A stretch of 19,340 nucleotides of DNA from Lachnospiraceae bacterium UBA3287. GTDB lineage: Bacteria; Bacillota; Clostridia; Lachnospirales; Lachnospiraceae. The notes beneath the pieces are model-generated. The model was not told the origin of the DNA and did no database searches. It saw only the letters and a list, made by a program, of their open reading frames with translations. The first letter of the stretch is position 1. Each line of letters starts with the position of its first letter. The position numbers and the translations under genes were made by a program. The DNA lies in NCBI GenBank assembly GCA_002362155.1, contig DETN01000037.1:3077-22416 (forward strand), given 5' to 3'. Shown piece after piece: positions 1 to 7,367 of this stretch.

Positions 1-564
1 GAACTGCATGTTGCAGCCGTACTTTTCATACAGGCAGAGGAAGTCGTAGGCCTGCATGATCATGTAGTTGAATTCCAGGAAGGACAGGCCCTTCTCCATT
101 CTCTGCTCGTAGCACTTGGCCCGGAGCATGTTGTTGACGGAGAAATGGGCGCCGATATCACGGATAAATTCGATATAGTTGAGATCACGGAGCCAGTCGG
201 CGTTGTTGACCATCTGGGCCTTGCCTTCGCCGAACTCGATAAAGCGGCTCATCTGCTTCTTAAAGCATTCGCAGTTATGGTCGATCATCTCCATGGTCAT
301 CATTTTACGCAGGTCCTGTCTGCCGGAAGGGTCGCCGATCATGCCGGTGCCGCCGCCGACCAGGGCGATGGGCTTGTTGCCTGCCATCTGCAGACGCTTC
401 ATCAGAAGCAGAGCCATGAAATGCCCAACGTGAAGAGAATCCGCTGTGGGATCGAATCCGATATAGAAGGTAGCTTTGCCGTTATTGACGAGCTCTCTGA
501 TTTCCTCTTCACTGGTGACCTGTGCAAGCAGACCTCTTGCCTGCAGTTCTTCATAGATTTGCAT
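1..564 (-). CDS. tyrS: Tyrosyl-tRNA synthetase, N-terminal part (cut by window edge)
   Basis: Class I aminoacyl-tRNA synthetase that charges tRNA-Tyr with tyrosine in the cytoplasm. The 188 visible residues start MQIYEELQARG and contain FDPTADSLHVGH, the class I HIGH-type ATP-binding signature, then LVGGGTGMIGDPSGR and, near the edge, YMIMQAYDF, part of the tyrosine pocket. These are characteristic of bacterial TyrS. The catalytic KMSKS loop and the C-terminal S4-like domain lie outside the window. The ATG at 564 matches the family N terminus, but the ribosome binding site is weak (AGAGAG). It follows gpsA by 57 bases with no visible promoter or T-box leader, so it is probably cotranscribed with der-plsY-gpsA. 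Identity is firm; only the start is slightly uncertain. Confidence 0.95.
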   Translation of the reverse strand, partial: MQIYEELQARGLLAQVTSEEEIRELVNNGKATFYIGFDPTADSLHVGHFMALLLMKRLQMAGNKPIALVGGGTGMIGDPSGRQDLRKMMTMEMIDHNCECFKKQMSRFIEFGEGKAQMVNNADWLRDLNYIEFIRDIGAHFSVNNMLRAKCYEQRMEKGLSFLEFNYMIMQAYDFLCLYEKYGCNMQF

Positions 565-621
565 TTGCTTCAACTCTCTTTCAAAAATATATATTTGGAA
601 TCTCCCTTCGGATTTAAATAC

Positions 622-1638
622 TTAAAGGGATTTCCATTCCAGACTGGTTGCTTCCACGGCGGGATCCCGCATCATCAGATCCATAACGGCCTCTCTGGGA
701 GACTTGCCTGAAAAGAGCACGTCGTTGCAGGCTGTGATGATGGGAGCTCTCTGTCCGTATTTTTCCGCCAGCTGCATGCCGGCCCTGGCGCTGTAAACGC
801 CTTCCACCACCTGTTTGACTTCCTTCATGGCATCGTCGGGCGTATATCCCTTTCCGATCAGAATGCCGGCCCTCCGATTCCTGGAGTGCATGGAAGCACA
901 GGTCACGATCAGATCGCCGATGCCGGTAAGGCCGGAGAAGGTCTCCGCTTCGCCGCCGGCCGCGATGCCGATCCTTTTGATTTCCGCAATGCCCCGCGTG
1001 ATGAGGGCAGCCTTGGTATTATCGCCGCAGCCAAGTCCGTCGGCAACGCCTGCCGCCAGAGCTACCACGTTTTTCAGTGCCGCGCCGATCTCCATGCCCC
1101 TCACGTCGGGGCTGGTATAGACGCGCAGGTAGGAATTCATAAAAAGACCCTGGACGTATTCCGCCACGTGCCTGCGCTCCGCTCCTGCCACGATGGCCGT
1201 GGGAAGGCATCTGCCCACCTCTTCGGCGTGGGTGGGGCCGCAGAGGACCGCCGTCTCGCAGTAAGGGATCTCCTCCTTAATAATGGAAGAAAGTGTCATG
1301 AGGGAATCTTCCTCAATGCCCTTTGCTACGGAAACGATCAGCTGGCCGTATCTGCACAGAGGGGCCATTTTCCGGGCGGTGGATCTGGTAAAGGGGGAGG
1401 GCACTGCCAGGACCAGGGCATCCCGGTCGGAGACGGCCTCTCCCAGATCCGCGGTGGCCTTAACGCTCTCCGGCAGGATGACGCCGGGAAGCTTGACCTT
1501 CTGCTCATGGGAGCGGTTTATCATGTCGACTTCTTCGGAGTCGATGGACCAGACGATAACGTCATGCCCGTTGCCCGCAAGGCAGTGGGTCAGGGCGGTG
1601 CCCCAGCTTCCGGCTCCGATTACAGCGATTCTTGCCAT
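622..1638 (-). CDS. gpsA: NAD(P)-dependent glycerol-3-phosphate dehydrogenase
   Basis: Reduces dihydroxyacetone phosphate to sn-glycerol-3-phosphate, the backbone donor for membrane phospholipids; cytoplasmic. The 338-residue length is normal for the family. The N-terminal Rossmann motif is GAGSWGTA (residues 8-15). The catalytic-site lysines are visible in SVAKGIE (Lys106) and GAALKN (Lys189), and the C-terminal helical domain carries SGLTGIGDL and NRRAG. It starts 22 bases after plsY. This makes functional sense because GpsA supplies the substrate that PlsY acylates. No separate promoter is seen. Confidence 0.97.
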   Translation of the reverse strand: MARIAVIGAGSWGTALTHCLAGNGHDVIVWSIDSEEVDMINRSHEQKVKLPGVILPESVKATADLGEAVSDRDALVLAVPSPFTRSTARKMAPLCRYGQLIVSVAKGIEEDSLMTLSSIIKEEIPYCETAVLCGPTHAEEVGRCLPTAIVAGAERRHVAEYVQGLFMNSYLRVYTSPDVRGMEIGAALKNVVALAAGVADGLGCGDNTKAALITRGIAEIKRIGIAAGGEAETFSGLTGIGDLIVTCASMHSRNRRAGILIGKGYTPDDAMKEVKQVVEGVYSARAGMQLAEKYGQRAPIITACNDVLFSGKSPREAVMDLMMRDPAVEATSLEWKSL

Positions 1639-1660
1639 AACAGTAATTCTCTCTTTCGCC

Positions 1661-2320
1661 TTATTTCTTTTTGGACAGATAGATCTTGCTCTCCTTGCCG
1701 GCGATCAGCCTTCCGATATTGGCTCTGTGCCTCCAGAAGCAGAGGAAGGTCAGGAAAGCCTGGATCACATAGATCTCCACCAGAGCGCCCTGGGGCACTG
1801 CTCCCAGAAGGCCGGTCTGCCCCATCACGATCAGTGCCAGGAAGATTCCGGAATACAGGATCAGGGAGCACATGGATACGGTATGGGTGATGAAGAAGGG
1901 GACAAAGAAGAGCAGGACAGCCAGAGGCAGCAGACGGATGTCATAGGCCACCGCAAAGCCCGCCAGGCAGGCAACTCCCTTGCCGCCCTTGAAATTCATG
2001 TAAAAGGGATAGTCGTGGCCCAGGACGCATCCAAGGAAGGTCCAGGACTTGAAAAGATAGGCCAGGTCCGGATGCATTTTTCCGAAGACGGCTCCCAGGA
2101 TCAGTATGGGAATGATGCACTTGAAGGCGTCGGCAACGAGAACGATGCCGCCCGCCTTGGTCCCCAGCACCCGGATGGTATTGGTGGTGCCGGCATTGCC
2201 GCTTCCGTGCTGCCGGATGTCGATGCCCTTCGTCATCTTTCCGTAGAAGTAAGCGGACTGAATAGACCCGCAGGCATATCCGATCACAAGACAGATGATT
2301 CTGATCACAAACGTATTCAT
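1661..2320 (-). CDS. plsY: Acyl-phosphate:glycerol-3-phosphate acyltransferase PlsY
   Basis: Integral membrane enzyme that transfers an acyl group from acyl-phosphate to glycerol-3-phosphate, the first committed step of phosphatidate synthesis in most Gram-positive bacteria. All three cytoplasmic family motifs are visible: GSGNAGTTN (residues 39-47), GHDYPFYMNFKGGKGVA (101-117, with the Gly-rich phosphate loop) and HRANIGRL (198-205). Several hydrophobic membrane segments separate them. The 219-residue length is typical. The ATG at 2320 has a good ribosome binding site (AAGGGGGA). It lies 25 bases after der and directly before gpsA, which makes its substrate. Confidence 0.96.
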   Translation of the reverse strand: MNTFVIRIICLVIGYACGSIQSAYFYGKMTKGIDIRQHGSGNAGTTNTIRVLGTKAGGIVLVADAFKCIIPILILGAVFGKMHPDLAYLFKSWTFLGCVLGHDYPFYMNFKGGKGVACLAGFAVAYDIRLLPLAVLLFFVPFFITHTVSMCSLILYSGIFLALIVMGQTGLLGAVPQGALVEIYVIQAFLTFLCFWRHRANIGRLIAGKESKIYLSKKK

Positions 2321-2345
2321 AAGATCCCCCTTTTAAAGAATTACC

Positions 2346-3686
2346 TTAACGTTTTTCTTCGCTCCGCTCGCGGATAATGAACTTCAGAGGCGTTCCCTTG
2401 AAGCCGAAGGCTTCTCTGAGACGATTCTCAATATAACGCTGATAGGAAAAGTGCATCAGATACTTGTAGTTGACAAAGAGGACGAAGGTAGGCGGTTTTA
2501 CCGCCACCTGGGTAGCATAAAGTATACGAAGCATCTTGCCCTTGTCCGAAGGCGGCTGCTGCATAACGGCCGCTTCCGAGATGATCTCGTTGAGGACGCC
2601 GGTCTGGATCCGCAGGTTCTGGTTGGCATAGACCATATCGATCTCGTCGTAGAGCTTGATCAGTCTCTGGCCCGTCTCGGCGGATACGAACATGATCTCT
2701 GCATAGGAAAGGAAGGAAAGGACCTGGCGGATCTTGTCCGTAAAGGTCTTGACCGTTTTGTTGTCCTTTTCGATCAGGTCCCACTTGTTGACCACCACGA
2801 TCACGGCCTTGCCCCTTTCATGGGCTATGCCGGCGATCTTGGCGTCCTGCTCGGTGATGCCCTCCTCGGCGCTGACTACCAGGACTGTGATGTCGGCTCT
2901 TTCCACCGCCCCCACCGTCCGGACGATCATGTAGCGCTCCAGGTTCTCTTTGATCTTGTTCTTCCTGCGAAGGCCTGCCGTATCGATAAAGACATAATCC
3001 TGACCGTTATGGCGGACCCTGGTGTCGATGGCGTCCCTGGTGGTGCCGGCGATATCGGAAACAATGACCCGGTTCTCACCGATCAGCTTATTGATGATGG
3101 AGGACTTGCCTACGTTGGGCTTTCCCACGATGGCGATCCTGATGGCGTCGTCCTCTTCTTCCTCTCCGTCTCCCATCGTAAAGCTCTCGCAGACCTTGTC
3201 CAGCATGTCGCCGATGCCGGTCCTGTTGACCGAGGAAATGGGATAGGGATCTCCGATGCCCAGGTTGTAGAACTCATAGACATCGGGCATGTCCCTGACC
3301 GGGCTGTCCGCCTTGTTGACGCAAAGGACCACGGGCTTTTTGGATCTGCGGAGCATGTCCGCCACCTTGCCGTCGGAATCCACAAGGCCGGTCTTAAGAT
3401 CCGTCATAAAGATAATGACGTCGGCCATGTCAATGGCGATCTGGGCCTGCTCCCGCATCTGGGAAAGGATCACGTCGCTGGAGTCGGGCTCTATGCCGCC
3501 GGTATCGATCAGGGTAAATTCATAATTCAGCCAGGTGCAGTCCGCGTAGATGCGGTCTCTGGTCACGCCCGGCGTATCTTCTACGATTGATATTTTTTCT
3601 CCTGCCAGAGCGTTGAACAGTGTGGACTTGCCTACATTGGGCCTGCCCACAATGGCAACGATCGGTCTGGATTTTCTTTTTGCCAT
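2346..3686 (-). CDS. der: Double-GTPase ribosome assembly factor Der (EngA)
   Basis: Essential GTPase that acts in late 50S subunit maturation. Two GTPase domains lie in tandem. The first has GRPNVGKS (residues 14-21), DTGG (61-64) and NKAD (124-127). The second has GKPNVGKS (188-195), DTAGLRRK and NKWD. A KH-like C-terminal domain follows from about residue 360 and ends in a basic tail. The 446-residue length is standard. An acidic linker (about 173-180) joins the two G domains. The ATG at 3686 is preceded by AGAAGGAA. It is first in the der-plsY-gpsA-tyrS operon, behind a clear promoter at 3740-3768. Confidence 0.97.
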   Translation of the reverse strand: MAKRKSRPIVAIVGRPNVGKSTLFNALAGEKISIVEDTPGVTRDRIYADCTWLNYEFTLIDTGGIEPDSSDVILSQMREQAQIAIDMADVIIFMTDLKTGLVDSDGKVADMLRRSKKPVVLCVNKADSPVRDMPDVYEFYNLGIGDPYPISSVNRTGIGDMLDKVCESFTMGDGEEEEDDAIRIAIVGKPNVGKSSIINKLIGENRVIVSDIAGTTRDAIDTRVRHNGQDYVFIDTAGLRRKNKIKENLERYMIVRTVGAVERADITVLVVSAEEGITEQDAKIAGIAHERGKAVIVVVNKWDLIEKDNKTVKTFTDKIRQVLSFLSYAEIMFVSAETGQRLIKLYDEIDMVYANQNLRIQTGVLNEIISEAAVMQQPPSDKGKMLRILYATQVAVKPPTFVLFVNYKYLMHFSYQRYIENRLREAFGFKGTPLKFIIRERSEEKR

Positions 3687-3739
3687 TCGGTATTCCTTCT
3701 ATTTATCATACATTTTGTGTTTTAATCCAGTATCACATT

Positions 3740-3768
3740 ATTTTAGCGAATATCCTCTCTTATGTAAA
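3740..3768 (-). promoter_or_regulatory. SigmaA-type promoter for der operon
   Basis: On the minus strand, TTTACA (3763-3768) and TAAAAT (3740-3745) are separated by exactly 17 bases, a near-consensus housekeeping promoter. The predicted start is near 3733, leaving a leader of about 47 bases before the der ATG. It is back to back with the prs promoter; the two -35 boxes are 13 bases apart, so the divergent promoters could influence each other. Confidence 0.75.
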
Positions 3769-3781
3769 GAAAACTTTTTTC

Positions 3782-3810
3782 TTGCCATTGAGGTCCCAAG
3801 TGGCTATATT
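3782..3810 (+). promoter_or_regulatory. SigmaA-type promoter for prs
   Basis: TTGCCA (3782-3787) and TATATT (3805-3810) are spaced by 17 bases on the plus strand. The predicted start near 3817 lies inside the left arm of the 3813-3836 dyad, and the ribosome binding site AAGGAGG is at 3841-3847. The position, spacing and single downstream gene make this the likely prs promoter. Confidence 0.7.
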
Positions 3811-3812
3811 TA

Positions 3813-3836
3813 TTGTGTAATCTGTCATTTACACAA
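3813..3836 (+). promoter_or_regulatory. Operator-like perfect dyad over prs start site
   Basis: TTGTGTAA (3813-3820) and TTACACAA (3829-3836) form a perfect 8-bp inverted repeat around an 8-base spacer. It begins 2 bases after the -10 box and covers the predicted transcription start, a classic repressor position. As RNA it could instead fold into a hairpin just 5' of the ribosome binding site. It does not resemble the Bacillus PurR box as I know it. The binding factor is unknown. Confidence 0.5.
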
Positions 3837-3851
3837 CTGCAAGGAGGCATT

Positions 3852-5090
3852 ATGGCATCAGATTTAGAACTTCATCAGCTGCTGGACCGGTCACTTCCCG
3901 TTGCTCCTCTGGGCCTGATCGTTCTTCCTTCGGCGCAGAAGCTGGGCGAGGAAGTCAACGCCTACATCTCCAAATTCAGAGATGATGATCTCAACAAGAT
4001 CGTGAAGAGCTCTTCTCCCGCTTTTGAACACTATTATATGAGCGACTACCGGATCAAGACCAACCTGGAAAGATACGACACCGGCGAAGGCCGTGCCGTG
4101 ATCGAGGATACCTGCCGCGGCAAGGACTTGTACATCCTCTGCGATGTGACCAACCACTCCATCACATACCAGATGAACGGCTTTACCAATCATATGTCCC
4201 CGGACGACCATTTTCAGGATCTCAAGCGCGTGATCTCCGCCGTCTCCGGCCATGCCAGACGGATCTCTGTCATCATGCCTTTCCTCTATGAAGGACGCCA
4301 GCACCACAGGAGCGGGCGGGAATCTCTGGATGCCGCCAACATGCTCAAGGAGCTGTATGATCTGAGAGTGGACAACTTCATCACCTTCGACGCCCACGAT
4401 CCCAGGATCGCCAGCGTCGAGCCCATCAAGGATTTCAGCAATTTCACAACGCCTTATCAGTTCCTTCATGCCCTGATCGATTCCTTCCCGGACCTGAAGG
4501 TGGACAGAGAGCACACCGTGGTCATCAGCCCCGATGAAGGCGCCACCAGCCGTGCCGTCTATTTTGCCGACGTCATCGGCGCCGACATGGGCATGTTCTA
4601 CAAGCGCCGCGACTATACCCAGATCGTTGGCGGCAAGAACCCCATCGTGGCCCATCAGTTCCTGGGCACCGATCTGGACGGCAAGGATGCCATCGTCATC
4701 GACGACATGATCTCCACCGGCGGCTCCATCCTGGATACCTCCAAACAGCTCAAGGAAAAGATGCACGCAAAGCGCGTTTTCATCTGCACCACCTTCGGCC
4801 TTTTCAACGACGGCCTCTCCAAGTTCGACGCAGCCTATGAAAAGGGCCATTTCGACAAGGTGGTGACCACCAATCTGACCTATCAGCCCGAAGACCTGCC
4901 GAGCCGTCCCTGGTTCGCCCAGGCCAACATGAGCAAGTATCTGGCCACCATCATTGAGTTCATCAATCATGACGCCTCCATCACCAACGTCTCCACCTCC
5001 ACAGATAAGATCCATGAGCTTCTGGTCAAATACAATCAGAAGGAACAGAACGAATTCGAGAAGATGCAGATCCATCAGACCCAGTTCTGA
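3852..5090 (+). CDS. prs: Ribose-phosphate pyrophosphokinase, long form
   Basis: Makes phosphoribosyl pyrophosphate (PRPP) from ribose-5-phosphate and ATP for purine, pyrimidine, histidine, tryptophan and NAD synthesis. Motifs match the Prs/phosphoribosyltransferase fold: RQHHRSGR (residues 149-156, the ATP-contact region), DAHDPR (180-185, equivalent to the metal-binding DxH segment), a KRR flexible-loop signature (251-253) and DDMISTGGS (284-292), the PRPP-binding loop. At 412 residues it is about 100 longer than classical class I enzymes (about 310-320), with an extra N-terminal segment and a C-terminal tail. The ATG at 3852 is chosen over an upstream in-frame ATG at 3813 because AAGGAGG sits 4 bases before it. 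It is a single-gene unit with its own promoter, dyad and terminator. Confidence 0.85.
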   Translation: MASDLELHQLLDRSLPVAPLGLIVLPSAQKLGEEVNAYISKFRDDDLNKIVKSSSPAFEHYYMSDYRIKTNLERYDTGEGRAVIEDTCRGKDLYILCDVTNHSITYQMNGFTNHMSPDDHFQDLKRVISAVSGHARRISVIMPFLYEGRQHHRSGRESLDAANMLKELYDLRVDNFITFDAHDPRIASVEPIKDFSNFTTPYQFLHALIDSFPDLKVDREHTVVISPDEGATSRAVYFADVIGADMGMFYKRRDYTQIVGGKNPIVAHQFLGTDLDGKDAIVIDDMISTGGSILDTSKQLKEKMHAKRVFICTTFGLFNDGLSKFDAAYEKGHFDKVVTTNLTYQPEDLPSRPWFAQANMSKYLATIIEFINHDASITNVSTSTDKIHELLVKYNQKEQNEFEKMQIHQTQF

Positions 5091-5109
5091 CCTGCCCTTC
5101 TCTCCGCCA

Positions 5110-5148
5110 GGCACCCGGATTCCGGGTGCCTTTTCTTTTCTTTCTTTT
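5110..5148 (+). terminator. Rho-independent terminator of prs
   Basis: GGCACCCGG (5110-5118), loop ATT, CCGGGTGCC (5122-5130): a perfect 9-bp GC-rich stem followed by a T-rich run starting TTTTCTTTTCTTTCTTTT. It lies 20 bases after the prs stop. Confidence 0.93.
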
Positions 5149-5187
5149 ATAAAGGGGGCTGCGCCGGCCGGGAAGATACCTCCCGGT

Positions 5188-5234
5188 ATAAAAAGACCGC
5201 TTCCCGCAAAGCCTGAAGGCTCTGCAGGAAGCGG
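5188..5234 (-). terminator. Rho-independent terminator of the lipoprotein gene
   Basis: On the minus strand, CCGCTTCC (5234-5227) pairs with GGAAGCGG (5204-5197). The inner arms GCAGAGCC and GGCTTTGC also pair, with one G·U, so the whole forms a long nearly continuous stem. TCTTTTTAT follows. It lies 26 bases after the lipoprotein stop. A further small hairpin, CCGGGA/TCCCGG (5168-5186), sits just beyond it. Confidence 0.88.
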
Positions 5235-5260
5235 CCGGCAGAGTCCCGGGCGCCTCTTTC

Positions 5261-5758
5261 TTATTGAAGGGCATGGTCTGAAGGCTTGTGCCCAGAAAGA
5301 AACTCTCTGACGTCCGTGACCCCTGCAGGGCTCCCCATAAAGCTGCACTCTCCCTCAAAGGGAAGCACCAGGTCTCCCGGCGAAATGAAACGGGGATGCT
5401 CCGCCGCCGGGTATTCCCTGCCCCGGTCCAGAACCAGAAAGTACCGGTCTCCTTTCTTATAGAAAGAAAGCTCTTCGTCCTCTTCAGGGCCGGTCTCTGT
5501 CTTTGGCCGGTACACATAGACCAGTTTCTCTTCATACTCTCCCCAGAGGACCTCATCGACCTCAAAAACATCATAAAAACAGTTTCGGTCGTCTTCCCTC
5601 TCCCGGTATGTCCCCGCAAGGCAGAGGTCGCTGCCGGAAACGGCTTCCTCCAGAGTAAAATTCTCCCAGCAGGCACCGGCTTCTTCTCCCTGCGGGGAAG
5701 GAGCACAGGCGCCAAGCAGAAAAACACATACAATTACAGGCAGCAGATATTTTTTCAC
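5261..5758 (-). CDS. Small predicted lipoprotein of unknown function
   Basis: No family recognised. The 165-residue product has an N-terminal lipoprotein signal peptide: two lysines, a hydrophobic core, then the lipobox LLGAC with Cys18 as the likely lipidated residue, followed by an acidic, flexible stretch. The mature part (about residues 30-155) is predicted to be mostly beta strand. It contains the pattern VDEVLWGEYEEKLVYVY and later GDRYFLVLDRG, which recalls small OB-like or beta-barrel domains of secreted Firmicute proteins (inference only). The start is GTG at 5758, supported by AAGGAGG 7 bases upstream and by the signal peptide. It is a single gene converging on prs, with its own terminator. 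I see no convincing promoter upstream. Confidence 0.75.
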   Translation of the reverse strand: MKKYLLPVIVCVFLLGACAPSPQGEEAGACWENFTLEEAVSGSDLCLAGTYREREDDRNCFYDVFEVDEVLWGEYEEKLVYVYRPKTETGPEEDEELSFYKKGDRYFLVLDRGREYPAAEHPRFISPGDLVLPFEGECSFMGSPAGVTDVREFLSGHKPSDHALQ

Positions 5759-6094
5759 GGTAAGCCTCCTTAAAACGTAAAACGATGGATGTCAGCACGG
5801 GGGACCTCTCTGCCGGATCCGGGCTTTCGTTTCCCTGGGAAAAGATTTCTCTTCACCGGCCGTTCCCCTTTCCTCCCTTTAACAGACGACAAAAGGTCCC
5901 CCTTCTTACAGTCCCCGGGAGCATCCGCGGAAGATAAGGAAGACAGCAGGACAGCAGAATGAAAAGAGAGATAAGAAGAATCCCCCCGGCCTTCATTTCG
6001 CAGTATAATGAAAGAGGCCGAAGGGTCCCCTTAAGACCGGCCCTGTCTCCATGCGGCCAAAAAAGCGGGAAAGATCAGAGGGAAGACATCCATC
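5759..6094. other. 336-base non-coding region between divergent genes
   Basis: No convincing gene on either strand. It holds the lipoprotein ribosome binding site (about 5763-5769), a perfect 9-bp inverted repeat GGGGGACCT (5799-5807) / AGGTCCCCC (5894-5902) 86 bases apart, a CCGGATCCGG palindrome (5813-5822), a purine-rich stretch (about 5930-5980) and an isolated TATAAT (6004-6009) that lacks a recognisable -35 box. It must contain the control signals for both flanking transcription units. Confidence 0.6.
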
Positions 6095-6694
6095 ATGACA
6101 AGCGCAGAATTTTGTGAAAAACTGCATATCCTGACCGGCCTCATGTTTGGGGGCGGTCCCGCCGCGGAAGCCGGAGAACCCCTGCCCCCGCTCCCGGAAG
6201 GCCCTTTCCGTGAGACCCTCCTATGCTTTGACAGGGCCCTTGCCAGGCACAGAGACTTTCTGAAGGGCCTTTACGACATTATGGTCCCCCAGGAAGCTTC
6301 CATATCAGAAGGTATCCTCCTTCTTGCCAGGGAACAGCAGGGAGTCTGTTCCTACGGACTGGACCTGCCCTCCGGAAAAGTCCTCTACCTTGACCCGGCC
6401 GGAACTGCAGAGCCCCTGGTTCTGTCCCTGGAAGACTTTCTCCTTTATCTGACCGCGATTCAGAGCAGCGGCTATCTGCCCTGTTCCGGCAAAGTCGGGC
6501 ACTGCAGGGATCTGCTGGAGGACAGATATTCTGACCGGAGACTTACAGGGGCCGCCGGAGAAGGGGCGGTCTACTGCTTTGAAGAGGGCGTGATCATTGC
6601 CGTCGCGGGAAACGACGCCTATGCTTCGGCCCCGGCTGATTCTGCCATGGAGACTTTTGAGCGGGTGCGGTCACTGGAAGTCGATTACTTTTAA
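6095..6694 (+). CDS. SUKH/SMI1-KNR4-like protein, possible immunity protein (tentative)
   Basis: A 199-residue soluble protein without signal peptide or membrane segment. No exact family is recognised. The order of motifs resembles the SUKH (SMI1/KNR4) fold: a short helix with LPEG (about 34), a beta segment plus the central signature REQQGVCSYGLDL (79-91), a value/strand segment KVLYLDP, then a helix SLEDFLLYLTAIQ (111-123) and a C-terminal strand-helix unit with GVIIAVAGND. Many SUKH proteins are immunity proteins against contact-dependent or secreted toxins; applying that here is inference. The start at 6095 follows a modest purine-rich site (AGAGGGA). It is followed 57 bases later by a CbrC-family gene, itself linked to bacteriocin tolerance, and the two are likely cotranscribed. 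No toxin gene is in the window. Confidence 0.6.
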   Translation: MTSAEFCEKLHILTGLMFGGGPAAEAGEPLPPLPEGPFRETLLCFDRALARHRDFLKGLYDIMVPQEASISEGILLLAREQQGVCSYGLDLPSGKVLYLDPAGTAEPLVLSLEDFLLYLTAIQSSGYLPCSGKVGHCRDLLEDRYSDRRLTGAAGEGAVYCFEEGVIIAVAGNDAYASAPADSAMETFERVRSLEVDYF

Positions 6695-6751
6695 AAAAGA
6701 AAGGCGGGCCTCTCCCTCCATATAGTACAGGCACCTGAAAGGAGACATGAT

Positions 6752-7267
6752 ATGAAGCACATCAAATTCCGTTATCACCCCAATCTCTACAGCGACGAGA
6801 TCCTGATCCATGACAGGAATGTCTGCAGCTGCTGCGGAAAAGAAGTCACAGAATATATCGACCAGATCTATGCCGCAGAGGAAGTGGAATGCATCTGCCT
6901 CTCCTGCGTCAGTGACGGCAGCGCCGCGGCAAAATATGACGGCGAATTTATCCAGTACGCAGAGAAGGTCTCCGATCCGGCAAAGAGAGACGAGCTCTTC
7001 CATCGGACTCCCGGATATATGGCCTGGCAGGGAGAGAACTGGCTTGCCTGCTGCGACGATTACTGCGAATACCTGGGCCCTGTGGGGATTCCGGAGCTGG
7101 AAGAGATGGGCGTCAAGGAGGAGGCCCTGAGAGACTATGCGGCCCAGGAGATCACCTATCCCATGGATGTGGTGGAGAAGTACCTTCGAAAGGACGGGGA
7201 CCTGACCGGCTATCTCTTCCGCTGCCTCCACTGCGGCAGATACCGCCTTTACGTCGATGCCAGCTGA
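6752..7267 (+). CDS. CbrC family (UPF0167) cysteine-rich protein
   Basis: 171 residues with the hallmark layout of the CbrC/UPF0167 family: an N-terminal FRYHP, CSCCGK (residues 25-30), EEVECICLSC followed by VSDGSAAAKYDGEF (43-66), TPGYMAWQGENWLACC (86-101) with DDYCEYLGPVG, and a C-terminal FRCLHCGRYRLYVD (156-169). The repeated CxC/CxxC pairs suggest one or more zinc sites. E. coli CbrC is reported to affect colicin E2 tolerance; the molecular function is unknown and may differ here. The ATG at 6752 has AAAGGAG 8 bases upstream. It probably shares a transcript with the SUKH-like gene and ends at a convergent terminator shared with rnhB. Confidence 0.88.
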   Translation: MKHIKFRYHPNLYSDEILIHDRNVCSCCGKEVTEYIDQIYAAEEVECICLSCVSDGSAAAKYDGEFIQYAEKVSDPAKRDELFHRTPGYMAWQGENWLACCDDYCEYLGPVGIPELEEMGVKEEALRDYAAQEITYPMDVVEKYLRKDGDLTGYLFRCLHCGRYRLYVDAS

Positions 7268-7306
7268 TTTTATCCTTTCCGGTAAGAGAAAAGAAATACA
7301 GGAATC

Positions 7307-7347
7307 AAAAAACAGACCGCTCCGCCAGGAGTGGTCTGTTCTGTTTC
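7307..7347. terminator. Convergent (bidirectional) terminator between cbrC-like gene and rnhB
   Basis: ACAGACCGCTCC (7312-7323), loop GCCA, GGAGTGGTCTGT (7328-7339): a 12-bp stem with one G·U on plus (an A·C mismatch on minus). The minus-strand transcript ends in TTTTTTG (strong). The plus-strand tail TCTGTTT is weaker. Confidence 0.88.
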
Positions 7348-7367
7348 AGTGCGTTTATAAATGGCCT

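Noticed and set aside
565..621. T-box riboswitch before tyrS
   Set aside because: The gap from gpsA is only 57 bases, too short, and neither a T-box motif nor an antiterminator is visible.
886..2377. Long plus-strand frames antisense to gpsA and plsY
   Set aside because: gpsA and plsY are identified by complete motif sets; the opposite frames have no start signals or domain content.
3891..5348. A 485-codon open frame on minus, antisense to prs
   Set aside because: It is the shadow of prs and crosses its terminator; no family is recognisable in the translation.
6004..6009. TATAAT as a promoter for the SUKH-like gene
   Set aside because: The -10 is perfect but no -35 lies at 16-18 bases and there is no extended -10; kept only as a note in the non-coding region.
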